A stretch of DNA of 61,536 bases. Origin: Acidobacteriota bacterium. Lineage in GTDB: Bacteria > Acidobacteriota > UBA6911. How positions within the stretch are numbered: the first letter of the stretch is position 1; every line of letters begins with the position of its first letter. The stretch is from the NCBI GenBank assembly GCA_031271905.1, contig JAISUT010000061.1, forward strand, positions 1 to 61,536, in the 5' to 3' direction. Under the pieces are notes generated by a model. It was not told the DNA's origin. It saw only the letters and a list, made by a program, of their open reading frames with translations, and did no database searches. Shown piece by piece: positions 6,975 through 15,958 of the stretch. Position numbers and translations under genes: made by a program.

Positions 6975-9758
6975 ATGCTGGAAAACATCGTGGTGCGCGG
7001 GGCGCGCCAGCACAATCTCAGGAACATCAGCCTGGAAATCCCCCGGAACAGGCTGACCGTGGTCACGGGCCTGTCCGGCTCCGGCAAGTCCAGCCTCGCC
7101 TTCGACACCATCTACGCCGAGGGGCAGCGCCGCTACATCGAGTCGCTGTCCTCCTACGCCCGGCAGTTCCTGGAGCGGATGGAGAAGCCCGACCTGGACA
7201 GCGCCGAGGGGCTCTCGCCCGCCATCAGCATCGAGCAGAAGACCACCAGCCGCAGCCCCCGCTCCACCGTGGGGACGGTGACGGAGATCTACGACTACAT
7301 GCGCCTGCTGTTCGCCTCGGTCGGCCACCCCCACTGCCCCAACTGCGGCAAGCCCATCGCCGCGCAGAGCCCGGAGCAGATCGTAGGCCAGATCCTCCAG
7401 CACCCGCCCGGCACGCGGCTCATGATCCTCGCGCCGGTGGTGCGCGACCGCAAGGGGGAGTTCAAGAAAGATTTCGAGAAATACCTGAAGAAAGGCTACC
7501 TGCGCGCGCGCATCGACGGGAAGCTGGTCGGGCTGGAGGACGACATCCGCCTCAGCAAGACGAAAAACCACACCGTCGAGGTCGTGGTGGACCGCATCGT
7601 CGTCAAAGACGGCGTCCGGCGGCGGCTGGAGGCTTCCGTCAAGGCGGCGTTGGAGCTGGCCGATGGGCTGGTGGGCGTGTCGGCGCTGGACGCGGCGGCG
7701 GGCGCGGCGGACGCGGAGCGGCTTTTTTCCGAGCGGCAGGCTTGCGTCGATTGCGGCGTCAGCATGCCCAAGCTGGAGCCGCGCTCCTTCAGCTTCAACT
7801 CCAGCCACGGCGCCTGCCCCGCCTGCGACGGCCTGGGGACGAAGCGGGTGATCAACCCGGAGAACCTGGTCCCCGACCCCTCGCAGCCCGTGTCGGCGCT
7901 GGAGTTCGCCGTCGACGAGCACTCCAAGCTCGCGTCCCGCCTGCGCGAATCGCTGGCGCGCCAGTTGCGTCAGGCGAAGATAGACCCCAAGACCCCGTTC
8001 CGCAAGCTCCCGGCGGCGGTGCGCAAGGCGTGGCTGTATGGCGACGACGAGACCGCCGGCGTCGGCCCTTGGCTCGACTCGATGCTGTCCGAGTCGGGGG
8101 AGATGATGTTCCCCGCCGTGCGCGAGGAGCTGGAGAAACTCTTCACGCTGGCGGACTGCGACGAGTGCCACGGCTCGCGCCTGCGTGCCGAAAGCCGCTC
8201 GGTCAAGGTCAACGGCCTGGGCATCTCCGACTACGCGCGGATGCCGCTCGATGTGGCGCGGCGGGCGTTCGAAGACATCCGGCTGACGCCGCGCGAGGCC
8301 CAAGTCGCGGAGCAGGTCTTGCGGGAGATACGCGACCGGATGGAGTTCCTGCTCGACGTCGGCGTCGGCTACCTGTCGCTCGACCGCCCTTCGGCGTCGC
8401 TCTCCGGCGGCGAGGGGCAGCGCATCCGGCTGGCCACGCAGATAGGCTCCAAGCTGCGCGGCGTGCTCTACGTGCTGGACGAGCCGTCCATCGGCCTGCA
8501 CCCGCGCGACAACCGGCGCCTGTTGGGGACGCTCGCCGCGTTGCGCGACATGGGCAACACCATCCTGGTCGTCGAGCACGACGAGGAGACGATGCGCTTT
8601 GCCGACCACGTCGTCGATCTCGGCCCCGGCGGCGGGCGGCTGGGCGGCGAGGTCGTCGCCCAAGGGACGCCGGAGGAGGTCGCCGGCTCGCCCGCCTCGG
8701 TCACGGGCAAGTACCTTTCCGGAGAGTTGAGCATCGCCTGCCCCGCCTCGCGGCGCAAGGGGAACGGCAAGCGACTGGTCGTCAAAGGGGCGCGGCACAA
8801 CAACCTGCGCGACCTGACGGTGGCATTCCCGCTAGGAACTTTGATATGCGTGACCGGCGTCTCCGGCTCGGGCAAGTCCTCGCTGGTGGAGGACATCCTC
8901 TACAACGCCCTCGCGCGCAAGCTCCACCGCGCGTTGACGAACGCCGGGGCGCACGACGCCATCCTGGGCGTCGAGCACCTGGACAAGGTGATCGAGATCG
9001 ACCAGTCGCCCATCGGCAGGACGCCGCGCTCGAACCCCGCCACCTACACTGGCCTTTTCACACCCCTGCGCGACCTGTTCGCCATGCTGCCGGAGTCGCG
9101 GATGCGCGGCTACAAGCCCGGCCGCTTCAGCTTCAACGTCAAGGGGGGGCGTTGCGAGGAGTGCGAGGGGGACGGGCTGCGGCGCATCGAGATGAGCTTC
9201 CTGCCCGACGTGCATGTCCTGTGCGAGACCTGCGGCGGCAAGCGCTACAACCGCGAGACGCTGGAGGTGAAGTACAAGGGCCATTCCATCGCCGACATCC
9301 TCCAGCTCGACATCGGCGACGCGCTCCCGCTCCTAGAGACCATCCCCGCCATCGCGCCCAAGCTGCGGGTGCTGAACGAGGTCGGGCTCGGCTACGTGCA
9401 GCTCGGCCAGTCCTCCACCACCCTCTCCGGCGGCGAGGCGCAGAGGGTCAAGCTGGCGAAGGAGCTGAGCCGGCGGGCGACGGGGCGCACCCTGTACATC
9501 TTGGACGAGCCGACGACGGGCCTGCACTTCGACGACGTGAGGAAGCTGCTGGAGATCCTCGGCAGCCTCGTGGACATGGGCAACACCGTGGTCGTGATCG
9601 AGCACAACCTGGACGTGATCAAGACCGCCGACAACATCATCGACATGGGCCCCGAGGGCGGCGGCGGCGGCGGGCGCGTCGTCGCCCAAGGCACGCCAGA
9701 AGAGGTCGCGGCGGTGCAGGAGTCCGCCACCGGCCAGGCGCTGTCGAGAATCCTCTGA
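6975..9758 (+). CDS. uvrA: Excinuclease ABC subunit A
   Basis: A 927-residue UvrA, the damage-recognising ATPase of nucleotide excision repair that loads UvrB. Both ABC ATPase modules are complete: Walker [10 protein letters not shown] (residues 32-40) and GVSGSGKSS (about 626-634), with LSGGE signatures near 475 and 817 and DEPS/DEPT Walker B motifs. Zinc-module cysteines are present (CPNCGKP near 121; CVDCG...CPACDGLG near 256-284; CEECEGDG...[10 protein letters not shown] near 720-755). Length is close to the usual 940. Its partner uvrB is in the same window at 47525 but is not linked in an operon. Confidence 0.98.
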   Translation: MLENIVVRGARQHNLRNISLEIPRNRLTVVTGLSGSGKSSLAFDTIYAEGQRRYIESLSSYARQFLERMEKPDLDSAEGLSPAISIEQKTTSRSPRSTVGTVTEIYDYMRLLFASVGHPHCPNCGKPIAAQSPEQIVGQILQHPPGTRLMILAPVVRDRKGEFKKDFEKYLKKGYLRARIDGKLVGLEDDIRLSKTKNHTVEVVVDRIVVKDGVRRRLEASVKAALELADGLVGVSALDAAAGAADAERLFSERQACVDCGVSMPKLEPRSFSFNSSHGACPACDGLGTKRVINPENLVPDPSQPVSALEFAVDEHSKLASRLRESLARQLRQAKIDPKTPFRKLPAAVRKAWLYGDDETAGVGPWLDSMLSESGEMMFPAVREELEKLFTLADCDECHGSRLRAESRSVKVNGLGISDYARMPLDVARRAFEDIRLTPREAQVAEQVLREIRDRMEFLLDVGVGYLSLDRPSASLSGGEGQRIRLATQIGSKLRGVLYVLDEPSIGLHPRDNRRLLGTLAALRDMGNTILVVEHDEETMRFADHVVDLGPGGGRLGGEVVAQGTPEEVAGSPASVTGKYLSGELSIACPASRRKGNGKRLVVKGARHNNLRDLTVAFPLGTLICVTGVSGSGKSSLVEDILYNALARKLHRALTNAGAHDAILGVEHLDKVIEIDQSPIGRTPRSNPATYTGLFTPLRDLFAMLPESRMRGYKPGRFSFNVKGGRCEECEGDGLRRIEMSFLPDVHVLCETCGGKRYNRETLEVKYKGHSIADILQLDIGDALPLLETIPAIAPKLRVLNEVGLGYVQLGQSSTTLSGGEAQRVKLAKELSRRATGRTLYILDEPTTGLHFDDVRKLLEILGSLVDMGNTVVVIEHNLDVIKTADNIIDMGPEGGGGGGRVVAQGTPEEVAAVQESATGQALSRIL

Positions 9759-10020
9759 CCCCCTTCGGTGCGGGGAATCGGCATAAGCCCCTTCCCTTGT
9801 CACCCCGCCCCTTCGGCGCCTGGAAGCATCCCTGCGGAAAAAACTCGGGAAAATGAAGAATATGTTGATGCGACGGCACCTCACACCTTAATATTCACAG
9901 CAAGTTTCGCGTGGTGAGGGTTTTGCTTTCCCGGACGTTCGGATGTCGGATCGCCGGGGTGGGTCGTGAAAGATGGACGGAACGACCGCGCGTCGGTCGC
10001 CGTCCCGTGGGGGAAACGTT

Positions 10021-10875
10021 ATGAAAAAGCTCAGACTCCTGTTGGCTGTCGCCGTGATGTTGCTGTTAGGTTGCGTCCTCCTGCCTGCGCAGTCGCGCCG
10101 CGCCGCGGATTTGGACGACGAGGACATCATCGAGGAAATAGAGGAAGACGAGGAGGACGCGGAAGAGGAAGAAGAGGAAGAAGAGGTCCGCCCTCCCGTA
10201 AGGCGGAAAACCTCCCGAACGACGTCCCGCGCGAACTCCCAGGCGGTGACGCTGCCCGCCGAGACCCTGCTGGTGGTTCGGACTACGCAAGAGATCGACG
10301 CCAACCGCAACGACGTCGGGGACGTCTTCGAGGCGTTGCTCGAAGAACCACTGAAGGCGGGTTCGCGGGTGGTGGCGCCACGGGGTTCCGTTGTGACCGG
10401 GCGGATCGCTTACGCCGAGAAGGCGGGGGCGTTAAAAGGGAAGTCCCAGTTGATACTGGAGCTGGTCAGCCTGACGGTCGATGACGTGTCCTACGACCTG
10501 GAGACCTCCGACTACACCGAAGTCACCGCGTCCCGCGGCAAGAAGACGGCGGCGACCGTCGGCACGGGTGCGGCGGTGGGAGCCGTCCTCGGGGGGATTT
10601 TCGGCGGCGGCAAAGGTGCCGCCATCGGCGCGGCTGCCGGCGCGGGTGCCGGCGCAGGCGCGCGGATAATCACCAAGGGCGAGAAGCTGAAGATCCCCGC
10701 CGAAACCCTCATCGAATTCAGCCTCCTGTCCCCGCTGACCATCGGCGGCGAGGACGGGTCGGGACAAGCGAGGAGGACTGCCGCCAAGAAAAAGAGGCGG
10801 GTGGTCGTGGAAGAAGAAGATGAGGAAGACGACGAAGACGACGAAGACGACGAAGACGACGAAGACGACGAATAA
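10021..10875 (+). CDS. Exported glycine-zipper protein with poly-acidic tail
   Basis: A 284-residue protein with a signal peptide (MKKLRL to LLPAQ, about 24 residues). Next is a strongly acidic segment (roughly 30-58), then a beta-rich domain beginning VTLPAETLLVVRTTQEID that is common in secreted proteins of soil and anaerobic bacteria. A glycine-zipper stretch (GTGAAVGAVLGGIFGGGKG, near 182-200) could insert in a membrane. The last 25 residues are almost all Asp/Glu, encoded by an exact 9-bp tandem repeat. The cysteine in the signal peptide (MLLLGCVLLPAQ) is not in a clear lipobox. It probably shares a transcript with the next gene, three bases downstream. Function unknown. Confidence 0.75.
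   Translation: MKKLRLLLAVAVMLLLGCVLLPAQSRRAADLDDEDIIEEIEEDEEDAEEEEEEEEVRPPVRRKTSRTTSRANSQAVTLPAETLLVVRTTQEIDANRNDVGDVFEALLEEPLKAGSRVVAPRGSVVTGRIAYAEKAGALKGKSQLILELVSLTVDDVSYDLETSDYTEVTASRGKKTAATVGTGAAVGAVLGGIFGGGKGAAIGAAAGAGAGAGARIITKGEKLKIPAETLIEFSLLSPLTIGGEDGSGQARRTAAKKKRRVVVEEEDEEDDEDDEDDEDDEDDE
10825..10869 (+). repeat. Five exact copies of a 9-bp repeat (GAAGACGAC)
   Basis: GAAGACGAC is repeated five times without a mismatch, coding for Glu-Asp-Asp in the C-terminal tail of the 10021 gene. Because the unit is a multiple of three, slippage would change tail length but not the frame. Confidence 0.9.
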
Positions 10876-10878
10876 AAA

Positions 10879-12774
10879 ATGAAAGAGCCAACCATGGAAG
10901 AGACGATGCGTATTTGCAGTGGTTGCGGCGCGACCTTGCAACCCGGTGAGAAATTCTGCGGCGTCTGCGGCACACGCTATGAACCGGCTGCGGCTCCGCC
11001 GCCGCCCGCCCCTGAAGCCGCCGCCGCGCCGGTCTGCACCGGTTGCGGCATGACCCTGCAACCCGGCGAGAAGTTCTGCGGCGTCTGCGGCACACGCTAC
11101 GAACCGGCTGCGGCTCCGCCGCCGCCCGCCCCTGAAGCCGCCGCCGCGCCGGTCTGCACCGGTTGCGGCGTGACCCTGCAACCCGGCGAGAAGTTCTGCG
11201 GCGTCTGCGGCACGCGCTACGAACCGGCCGCCGCAGGCGCCACCGCTGCCACTGGCGTCGATGTCGCTGCGGCGGCTCCTCCCGCCCCGGTGGAAGCGGG
11301 GCTCGCCGTCGATGCGGCCGAACCGGTTGCGCCCGCCGCCGCGACCGGCGGGGATGCGGCGCCTTCCGAACCCGACGAGACCGCCGCTCCAGCGTCGGAA
11401 CCCGCCACTGAAGCCGCCGCCGCGCCGGTCTGCACCGGTTGCGGCATGACCCTGCAACCCGGCGAGACGTTCTGCGGCGTCTGCGGCACGCGCTACGAAC
11501 CGATGGCGGGTGCCGTTGCCGCCGCGGCGGCAACGGCGCCTGCGCCGACACCCGCTCCGCCCGTCGCTTCGGGCGGCGAAAAATCGGGGAGCAAGAAGAT
11601 CGTGGCGATCATCGCCGCCGCCGTCGTGTTGCTGGCGGCGGTCGGCGGCGCCGCCTGGTTCTTCTTCCTGCGCGACGCGGGGGACGTGGTCGTCGAAGAG
11701 TCCGCGTCCATTGACGCCCCCGCAGGGATCGAGTCGCTGGAGTCTGCGGCGACGCCCGAGGAGCTGGCGCTGATCACGGGTGGGGATGCCGCGCCGGATG
11801 CGGACGTGACGATGGACGGCGCTTCCGATGAAACCGGATTTGCGGGCGGCGCCCCGTCTTCATCCTTGGGCGGCTTCGGCGGCGCATCCCGCCCGTCCGA
11901 ACCGGCGCCAAAACCGGAGGCGACCGCTCCGGCGACCGCCTCCGTGCAACCTTCCCCCGCGCAACCCGCCCCGAAGCAACCGAAACCGGAAGCGGCGGTG
12001 GCGGAACAGGCGGGAACCGTGCAGCCGCAACCGGCGCAACGTGCGCCCGAGAGCCTGACCGCCAGCCTGTCGGTCAAGACCACCCCGGGCGGCGCGACCA
12101 TCCTCTTGGACGGCAAGTCTATCGGAAGGACGAACGACGCGGGCGAGCTGACGCGCGAGGAGATCCCTCCGGGGCGGCATGAGGTCTTGGCGCGCCTGGA
12201 CGGCTACGCCGACGCGAAGCAGGCGGTGCAATTCGCCGCCGGGGAGCGGCAGACGGCGCGGTTGTCGCTGAACCGGCTGCCCGGCAACCTCTCCGTCACT
12301 GTCAACGTCGAAAACGCGAACATCCAGATCAAGGGCGCGGGGACGAACGCGACCCAGCGCGGGAAGGTGTCGGGATTGGAGCTTCCCGCAGGCAGTTACT
12401 CCGTCACCGTGTCGAAGTCCGGCTACAAGACGGTCTCGCGAACGGTGAACGTCCGGCCGAATGTCGGCGAGTCCGTCAGCGTCGTGCTGGAGAAGAGCTA
12501 CACCGGGCCGCAGTCCGGGACGATGGTCTGGGAAGGGGAGAAACGCGCCACCGCCGCGTCAACCTTGGTGTCGATAACGAACGGCAGGGCGGACACGGGG
12601 AGCGTCAGCGGCGACCCGTTGCCGGGAGTCCCCTGCAAAGTCCAGCTTTCCGGGGCGCAAGACGTGTCCGTCGCCGTCGCACCCGACGCAGACAACCAAT
12701 ACCGGAAGGTGATCCTGCGGGTCGCGGCGAAGGGCAAGGTGAAGGTGACGATCAATTGGGAGGTCTCGCCCTGA
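10879..12774 (+). CDS. Zinc-ribbon, transmembrane, PEGA-domain protein
   Basis: A 631-residue protein built from modules. Four double-CxxC zinc ribbons (CSGCG...CGVCGTRYEP and three near-copies) occupy residues 10-220 with Ala/Pro-rich spacers. A single transmembrane helix (KIVAIIAAAVVLLAAVGGAAWFFF) lies near 237-260, a Pro/Ala-rich linker follows, then two PEGA-type beta domains (LSVKTTPGGATILLDGKSIG near 395, and LSVTVNVENANIQIKG), and a unique beta-rich C-terminus. The ribbons would be cytoplasmic and the PEGA part periplasmic, suggesting a sensor or scaffold. The start at 10879 lacks a good ribosome-binding site; ATGs at 10894 or 10906 are possible. It is likely co-transcribed with the 10021 gene. 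Confidence 0.8.
   Translation: MKEPTMEETMRICSGCGATLQPGEKFCGVCGTRYEPAAAPPPPAPEAAAAPVCTGCGMTLQPGEKFCGVCGTRYEPAAAPPPPAPEAAAAPVCTGCGVTLQPGEKFCGVCGTRYEPAAAGATAATGVDVAAAAPPAPVEAGLAVDAAEPVAPAAATGGDAAPSEPDETAAPASEPATEAAAAPVCTGCGMTLQPGETFCGVCGTRYEPMAGAVAAAAATAPAPTPAPPVASGGEKSGSKKIVAIIAAAVVLLAAVGGAAWFFFLRDAGDVVVEESASIDAPAGIESLESAATPEELALITGGDAAPDADVTMDGASDETGFAGGAPSSSLGGFGGASRPSEPAPKPEATAPATASVQPSPAQPAPKQPKPEAAVAEQAGTVQPQPAQRAPESLTASLSVKTTPGGATILLDGKSIGRTNDAGELTREEIPPGRHEVLARLDGYADAKQAVQFAAGERQTARLSLNRLPGNLSVTVNVENANIQIKGAGTNATQRGKVSGLELPAGSYSVTVSKSGYKTVSRTVNVRPNVGESVSVVLEKSYTGPQSGTMVWEGEKRATAASTLVSITNGRADTGSVSGDPLPGVPCKVQLSGAQDVSVAVAPDADNQYRKVILRVAAKGKVKVTINWEVSP
10915..11234 (+). repeat. 120-bp tandem repeat coding zinc ribbons
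   Basis: The units begin at 10915, 11035 and 11155 (the TGC of each first cysteine) and are nearly identical, including the Ala/Pro-rich spacer. A fourth ribbon at 11431 is separated by unique sequence but keeps the same core. This points to recent in-frame duplication. Confidence 0.9.
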
Positions 12775-12816
12775 AGTTTTTCCTGCTATACTCCTAGGTG
12801 CTTTTAGGAGGCTGGC

Positions 12817-13236
12817 ATGACGGCGAAGGCAAAATTCATCATCGGGGGCGCGGTCATCGTGGCTGCGCTGGCATGGCTCGGCTTCGTAGGCTTCCAAGAG
12901 AGCAAGTCCTACTACGTCACCGTGGACGAGTTCAACGGCATGAGGGATTCGCTCGGCGGCAAGACCCTGAAGCTGGCGGGCGACGTGGTGGCGGGCTCCA
13001 TCGACCGCTCCAAACCGCAGATGGAGTTCGCCATCGCCAGCCCCAAGACCGACATCCGGGTGCGCTACGTCGGAAGCGACATCATCCCCGACACCTTCAA
13101 GGACGGGGCGAAGGCGCTGGTGGAGGGGAGGCTCGACGCCGACGGCGTTTTCAACGCCCGCCACATCGAAGCCAAGTGCGCCTCCAAATACGAGGCGGAA
13201 TACGACGACCGGACGCGGCTTCGTAGGAATCCCTGA
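12817..13236 (+). CDS. ccmE: Cytochrome c maturation heme chaperone CcmE, cysteine (CXXXY) type
   Basis: A 139-residue CcmE: an N-terminal membrane anchor (residues 7-25), then the OB-fold periplasmic domain. CcmE receives heme from CcmC covalently and passes it to CcmF. The usual heme-binding histidine (in an AKHDENY-like motif) is replaced by cysteine: AKCASKYE, i.e. C121-x3-Y125. This variant defines the natural Ccm system lacking CcmH and CcmG, studied in Desulfovibrio. AGGAGG lies before the ATG and a TATACT -10 box at 12787-12792. ccmF follows after four bases. Confidence 0.93.
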   Translation: MTAKAKFIIGGAVIVAALAWLGFVGFQESKSYYVTVDEFNGMRDSLGGKTLKLAGDVVAGSIDRSKPQMEFAIASPKTDIRVRYVGSDIIPDTFKDGAKALVEGRLDADGVFNARHIEAKCASKYEAEYDDRTRLRRNP

Positions 13237-13240
13237 GTCC

Positions 13241-15193
13241 ATGGCAAACTTCGGCAACTTTTGCATCCTCTTCGCGTTCTGCCTCTCGATCTACGCCTTC
13301 CTGGCGGCGCTGGCGGGGGCGCGCAAACGTGCCGAGCACATCGTCAAGAGCGCCGAACGCGCCGCCTACGCCGCCGCCGGGTGCGTGACGCTGGCATTCG
13401 GCTCGTTGCTGTACCTGCTGCTCACCGACGACTTCTCCGTCGCCCATGTCGCCAACTCCAGCAGCCGGTCGTTGCCGCTCCCCTACAAGGTCGCCGCCAT
13501 CTGGGGCGGGCATGACGGCTCGATGCTGCTCTGGGTCTTCTTCACCGCCGCGATCAGCGCCATCGTCCTCTGGCAGAACCGCCGCCGCCACCGCGACATG
13601 ATGCCCTACGTGCTGGCGGTGCTGATGTTAGACCTCAGCTTCTTCCTGTCGCTCGGCATCTTCCTCTCCAACCCGTTCCAAGAGCTGGTGAGCGTCTTCC
13701 CCGACGGTTCGGCGCAGCCCTTCGCCCCCGCCGACGGGCAGGGCTTGAACCCGCTCCTGCAATATTGGGCGATGGTGATACACCCGCCGATCCTCTATGT
13801 CGGCTTCATCGGCTTCTTGGTGCCGTTCGCCTTCGCCGTGGCGGCGCTGGCGACCCGGCAGAGGGGCGAGGCGTGGATCGCCGCCACGCGCGGTTGGACG
13901 CTCTGGACGTGGCTGCTGTTGGGGGTGGGGCTGATCCTGGGCGGCAAATGGGCGTATGTCGTCCTAGGCTGGGGCGGCTATTGGGGATGGGATCCGGTGG
14001 AGAACGCCTCGTTGATGCCGTGGCTGACCGGGACGGCGTTCCTGCACTCCGCCATCGTGCAAGAGCGGCGGGGCATGCTCAAGATATGGAACGTGCTCCT
14101 CATCCTGGCGACCTACCTGTTGGGGGTGTTCGGCACCTTTCTGACCCGCAGCGGCGTCGTCAACTCGGTGCACGCCTTCGCCGACTCGAACATCGGGAGG
14201 TTCTTCGTCTTTTACATGGCCGTGGTGCTGGGCCTGGGGCTGATCATGGTCTACGAGCGACGCGAAGTCCTGCGGGGCGAGCGCCGTCTCGACTCGATGC
14301 TCTGCCGGGAGGGGGCGTTCCTCTTCAACAACCTGGTGCTGGTCGTCGCATGCTTCGCGATCTTCTGGGGGACGATGTTCCCCGTCTTCTCCGAATGGGT
14401 GCGCGGCGTGAAGATTTCCGTCGGTCCGGTGTTCTTCAACAAGATCAACGTCCCCATCGGGCTGCTCCTGCTCCTGCTGACGGGCGTCGGTCCGCTGTTC
14501 GCCTGGCGCAAGACCTCGGCGGCGAGCTTGAAAAAATCGTTCCTCCCGCCCAGCGTCGCGGCGGTCGCCACCTGCGCCGCCTCGTTGCTCCTGGGGCTGC
14601 GGGATCCGTATGCCCTAGCCTGCTTCACGCTCTGCGCATTCGTCCTCGCCACCATCGTCGAGGAGTTCGTGCGCGGGGCGAGGGCGCGGGGGCGGGCGCG
14701 CGGAGAAGGCTTCCTGGTCGCGCTCGGCGGGCTGGTCTGGAAGGACAAGCGGCGTTACGGCGGCTACGTCGCCCACCTCGGCGTGGTGTTGCTTTTCGTC
14801 GGGCTGGCGGGCAACGCCTTCAACGAGGAGGCCAACGGCGCCATGCGAACCGGGCAGGAGATGCGGGTGGGCGGCTACACCCTGAAGATGGCGGGGTTTC
14901 GCGAAGGGGTGCAGGGCACCTACCAGTTCGGCGAGCTCTATCTGGAGGCGTACAAGGACGGCAAGCCGCTCGGCACGTTGCGTCCGGAGAGGCGGCTTTA
15001 CGACGGGGGGCAGTCCACGACGACGGTGGGGTTGCGCAGCACGCCGCTGGAAGACCTGTACGTGGTCTACACCGGCACGGACGCGGACGGGCGACGCGAG
15101 GTCAAGGCGAGGGTCAATCCGCTGGTGTTCTGGGTCTGGGCGGGGGCGGCGCTGATGTTCGCGGGGACTTTGATAGCCATCGGCAAGAAGTGA
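13241..15193 (+). CDS. ccmF: Cytochrome c heme lyase component CcmF
   Basis: A 650-residue polytopic membrane protein that ligates heme delivered by CcmE to apocytochromes. The tryptophan-rich WWD motif is intact (WGGYWGWDPVENASLMPW, around residue 245-262). The region HDGSMLLWVFF near 91-101 and ligand histidines in the expected loops (for example VIHPPILYVG) are also present. The C-terminal periplasmic domain is typical. It follows ccmE closely and precedes the small CcmI-like gene, so these three form an operon. The ABC part (ccmA, B, C) is not in the window. Confidence 0.96.
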   Translation: MANFGNFCILFAFCLSIYAFLAALAGARKRAEHIVKSAERAAYAAAGCVTLAFGSLLYLLLTDDFSVAHVANSSSRSLPLPYKVAAIWGGHDGSMLLWVFFTAAISAIVLWQNRRRHRDMMPYVLAVLMLDLSFFLSLGIFLSNPFQELVSVFPDGSAQPFAPADGQGLNPLLQYWAMVIHPPILYVGFIGFLVPFAFAVAALATRQRGEAWIAATRGWTLWTWLLLGVGLILGGKWAYVVLGWGGYWGWDPVENASLMPWLTGTAFLHSAIVQERRGMLKIWNVLLILATYLLGVFGTFLTRSGVVNSVHAFADSNIGRFFVFYMAVVLGLGLIMVYERREVLRGERRLDSMLCREGAFLFNNLVLVVACFAIFWGTMFPVFSEWVRGVKISVGPVFFNKINVPIGLLLLLLTGVGPLFAWRKTSAASLKKSFLPPSVAAVATCAASLLLGLRDPYALACFTLCAFVLATIVEEFVRGARARGRARGEGFLVALGGLVWKDKRRYGGYVAHLGVVLLFVGLAGNAFNEEANGAMRTGQEMRVGGYTLKMAGFREGVQGTYQFGELYLEAYKDGKPLGTLRPERRLYDGGQSTTTVGLRSTPLEDLYVVYTGTDADGRREVKARVNPLVFWVWAGAALMFAGTLIAIGKK

Positions 15194-15213
15194 GGAATAG
15201 GGGCGGGGGGACG

Positions 15214-15648
15214 ATGCTCTGGATCACATGGCTCACATGCGCGATTCTGGTTCTGACGGCAGGCTGGTACGTGCTACGCCCGTTGCACGGGAGGGCGTCC
15301 GCCCCCACCCCCGGGCTCGGCGACGATGCCGGGCAGGCGGCGGAGCGCGACCACCTGCTCGCCCGCAAGACCGCCCTTTACCGCAACATCAAAGACTTGG
15401 AGTCGGGGTACGGGATGGGGCGGCTGGACGACGCCGACTTTCAGCAACTGCTGGCGGCGTACAAGGGCGAGGCTGCGGACGTCCTGCAAAAGCTGGACGA
15501 ATTGAACGGACGCGGCGCAGAGGCGGCGCCGCCGCGAAAAGGCGATGCGAAGAAGGCGTCCGCGCGGGCGGCGAACCTCTGCCCCGCCTGCGGCGCCGAG
15601 CTCATCCCCGGGAAAAAATTCTGCGCCGACTGCGGCGCCCGCCTGTGA
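15214..15648 (+). CDS. CcmI-like membrane protein with C-terminal zinc ribbon
   Basis: A 144-residue protein. An N-terminal membrane helix (WITWLTCAILVLTAGWYVL) is followed by a helical segment LLARKTALYRNIKDLESGYGMGRLDDADFQQLL, which resembles the start of CcmI/CycH-type assembly factors (arginine-rich, D/E-rich helix pair). A zinc ribbon closes the protein (CPACG...CADCG, residues 122-142). The ribbon resembles those of the 10879 gene. Position after ccmEF suggests a role in cytochrome c assembly, possibly standing in for the missing CcmH. The ATG at 15214 is preceded by a G-rich region (GGGCGGGGGG). Confidence 0.75.
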   Translation: MLWITWLTCAILVLTAGWYVLRPLHGRASAPTPGLGDDAGQAAERDHLLARKTALYRNIKDLESGYGMGRLDDADFQQLLAAYKGEAADVLQKLDELNGRGAEAAPPRKGDAKKASARAANLCPACGAELIPGKKFCADCGARL

Positions 15649-15859
15649 CGGCGCTTCACGCCCTCCGTCTTGAGCCGGATGAAAAATCTCCCCGCATACG
15701 AAGGCATCGTCAACACGTAACCGTCGTCATGCAAGGGATTGTGCGGCGGTGGGGCGGGGGCGGCATGGGCTCCCCTTGCCGGGTAGAAGGTGCCAGCGGC
15801 TGCGCCGGATGCGGCGGAATCCACGTCCGGGCGAACTGTCGCCGAAATCGCTAAAAACT
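15649..15859. other. Intergenic region between convergent ccm and AOR genes
   Basis: Apart from the terminator immediately to its right (15860-15897), no gene, repeat copy or promoter is apparent here. Overlapping open frames in this stretch have no recognisable product. Confidence 0.4.
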
Positions 15860-15897
15860 AAAAAAGGGGCGGCGAATCTTGCGGATTCGACCGCCCC
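15860..15897 (-). terminator. Rho-independent terminator of the AOR operon
   Basis: On the minus strand a GC-rich hairpin (GGGGCGG-t-CGAATC pairing with GATTCG-CCGCCCC) is followed by six T residues at 15865-15860. It lies about 60 bases after the AOR stop codon. Confidence 0.75.
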
Positions 15898-15958
15898 GGT
15901 GTGATTTCAGATAGGAAGCGGCACGGGTCTTGGGCCCGCGCCGCCGTTTCGCGGGTTG

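Noticed and set aside
10915-11234. A CRISPR-like array
   Set aside because: The 120-bp units are coding, encode zinc ribbons and have no unique spacers.
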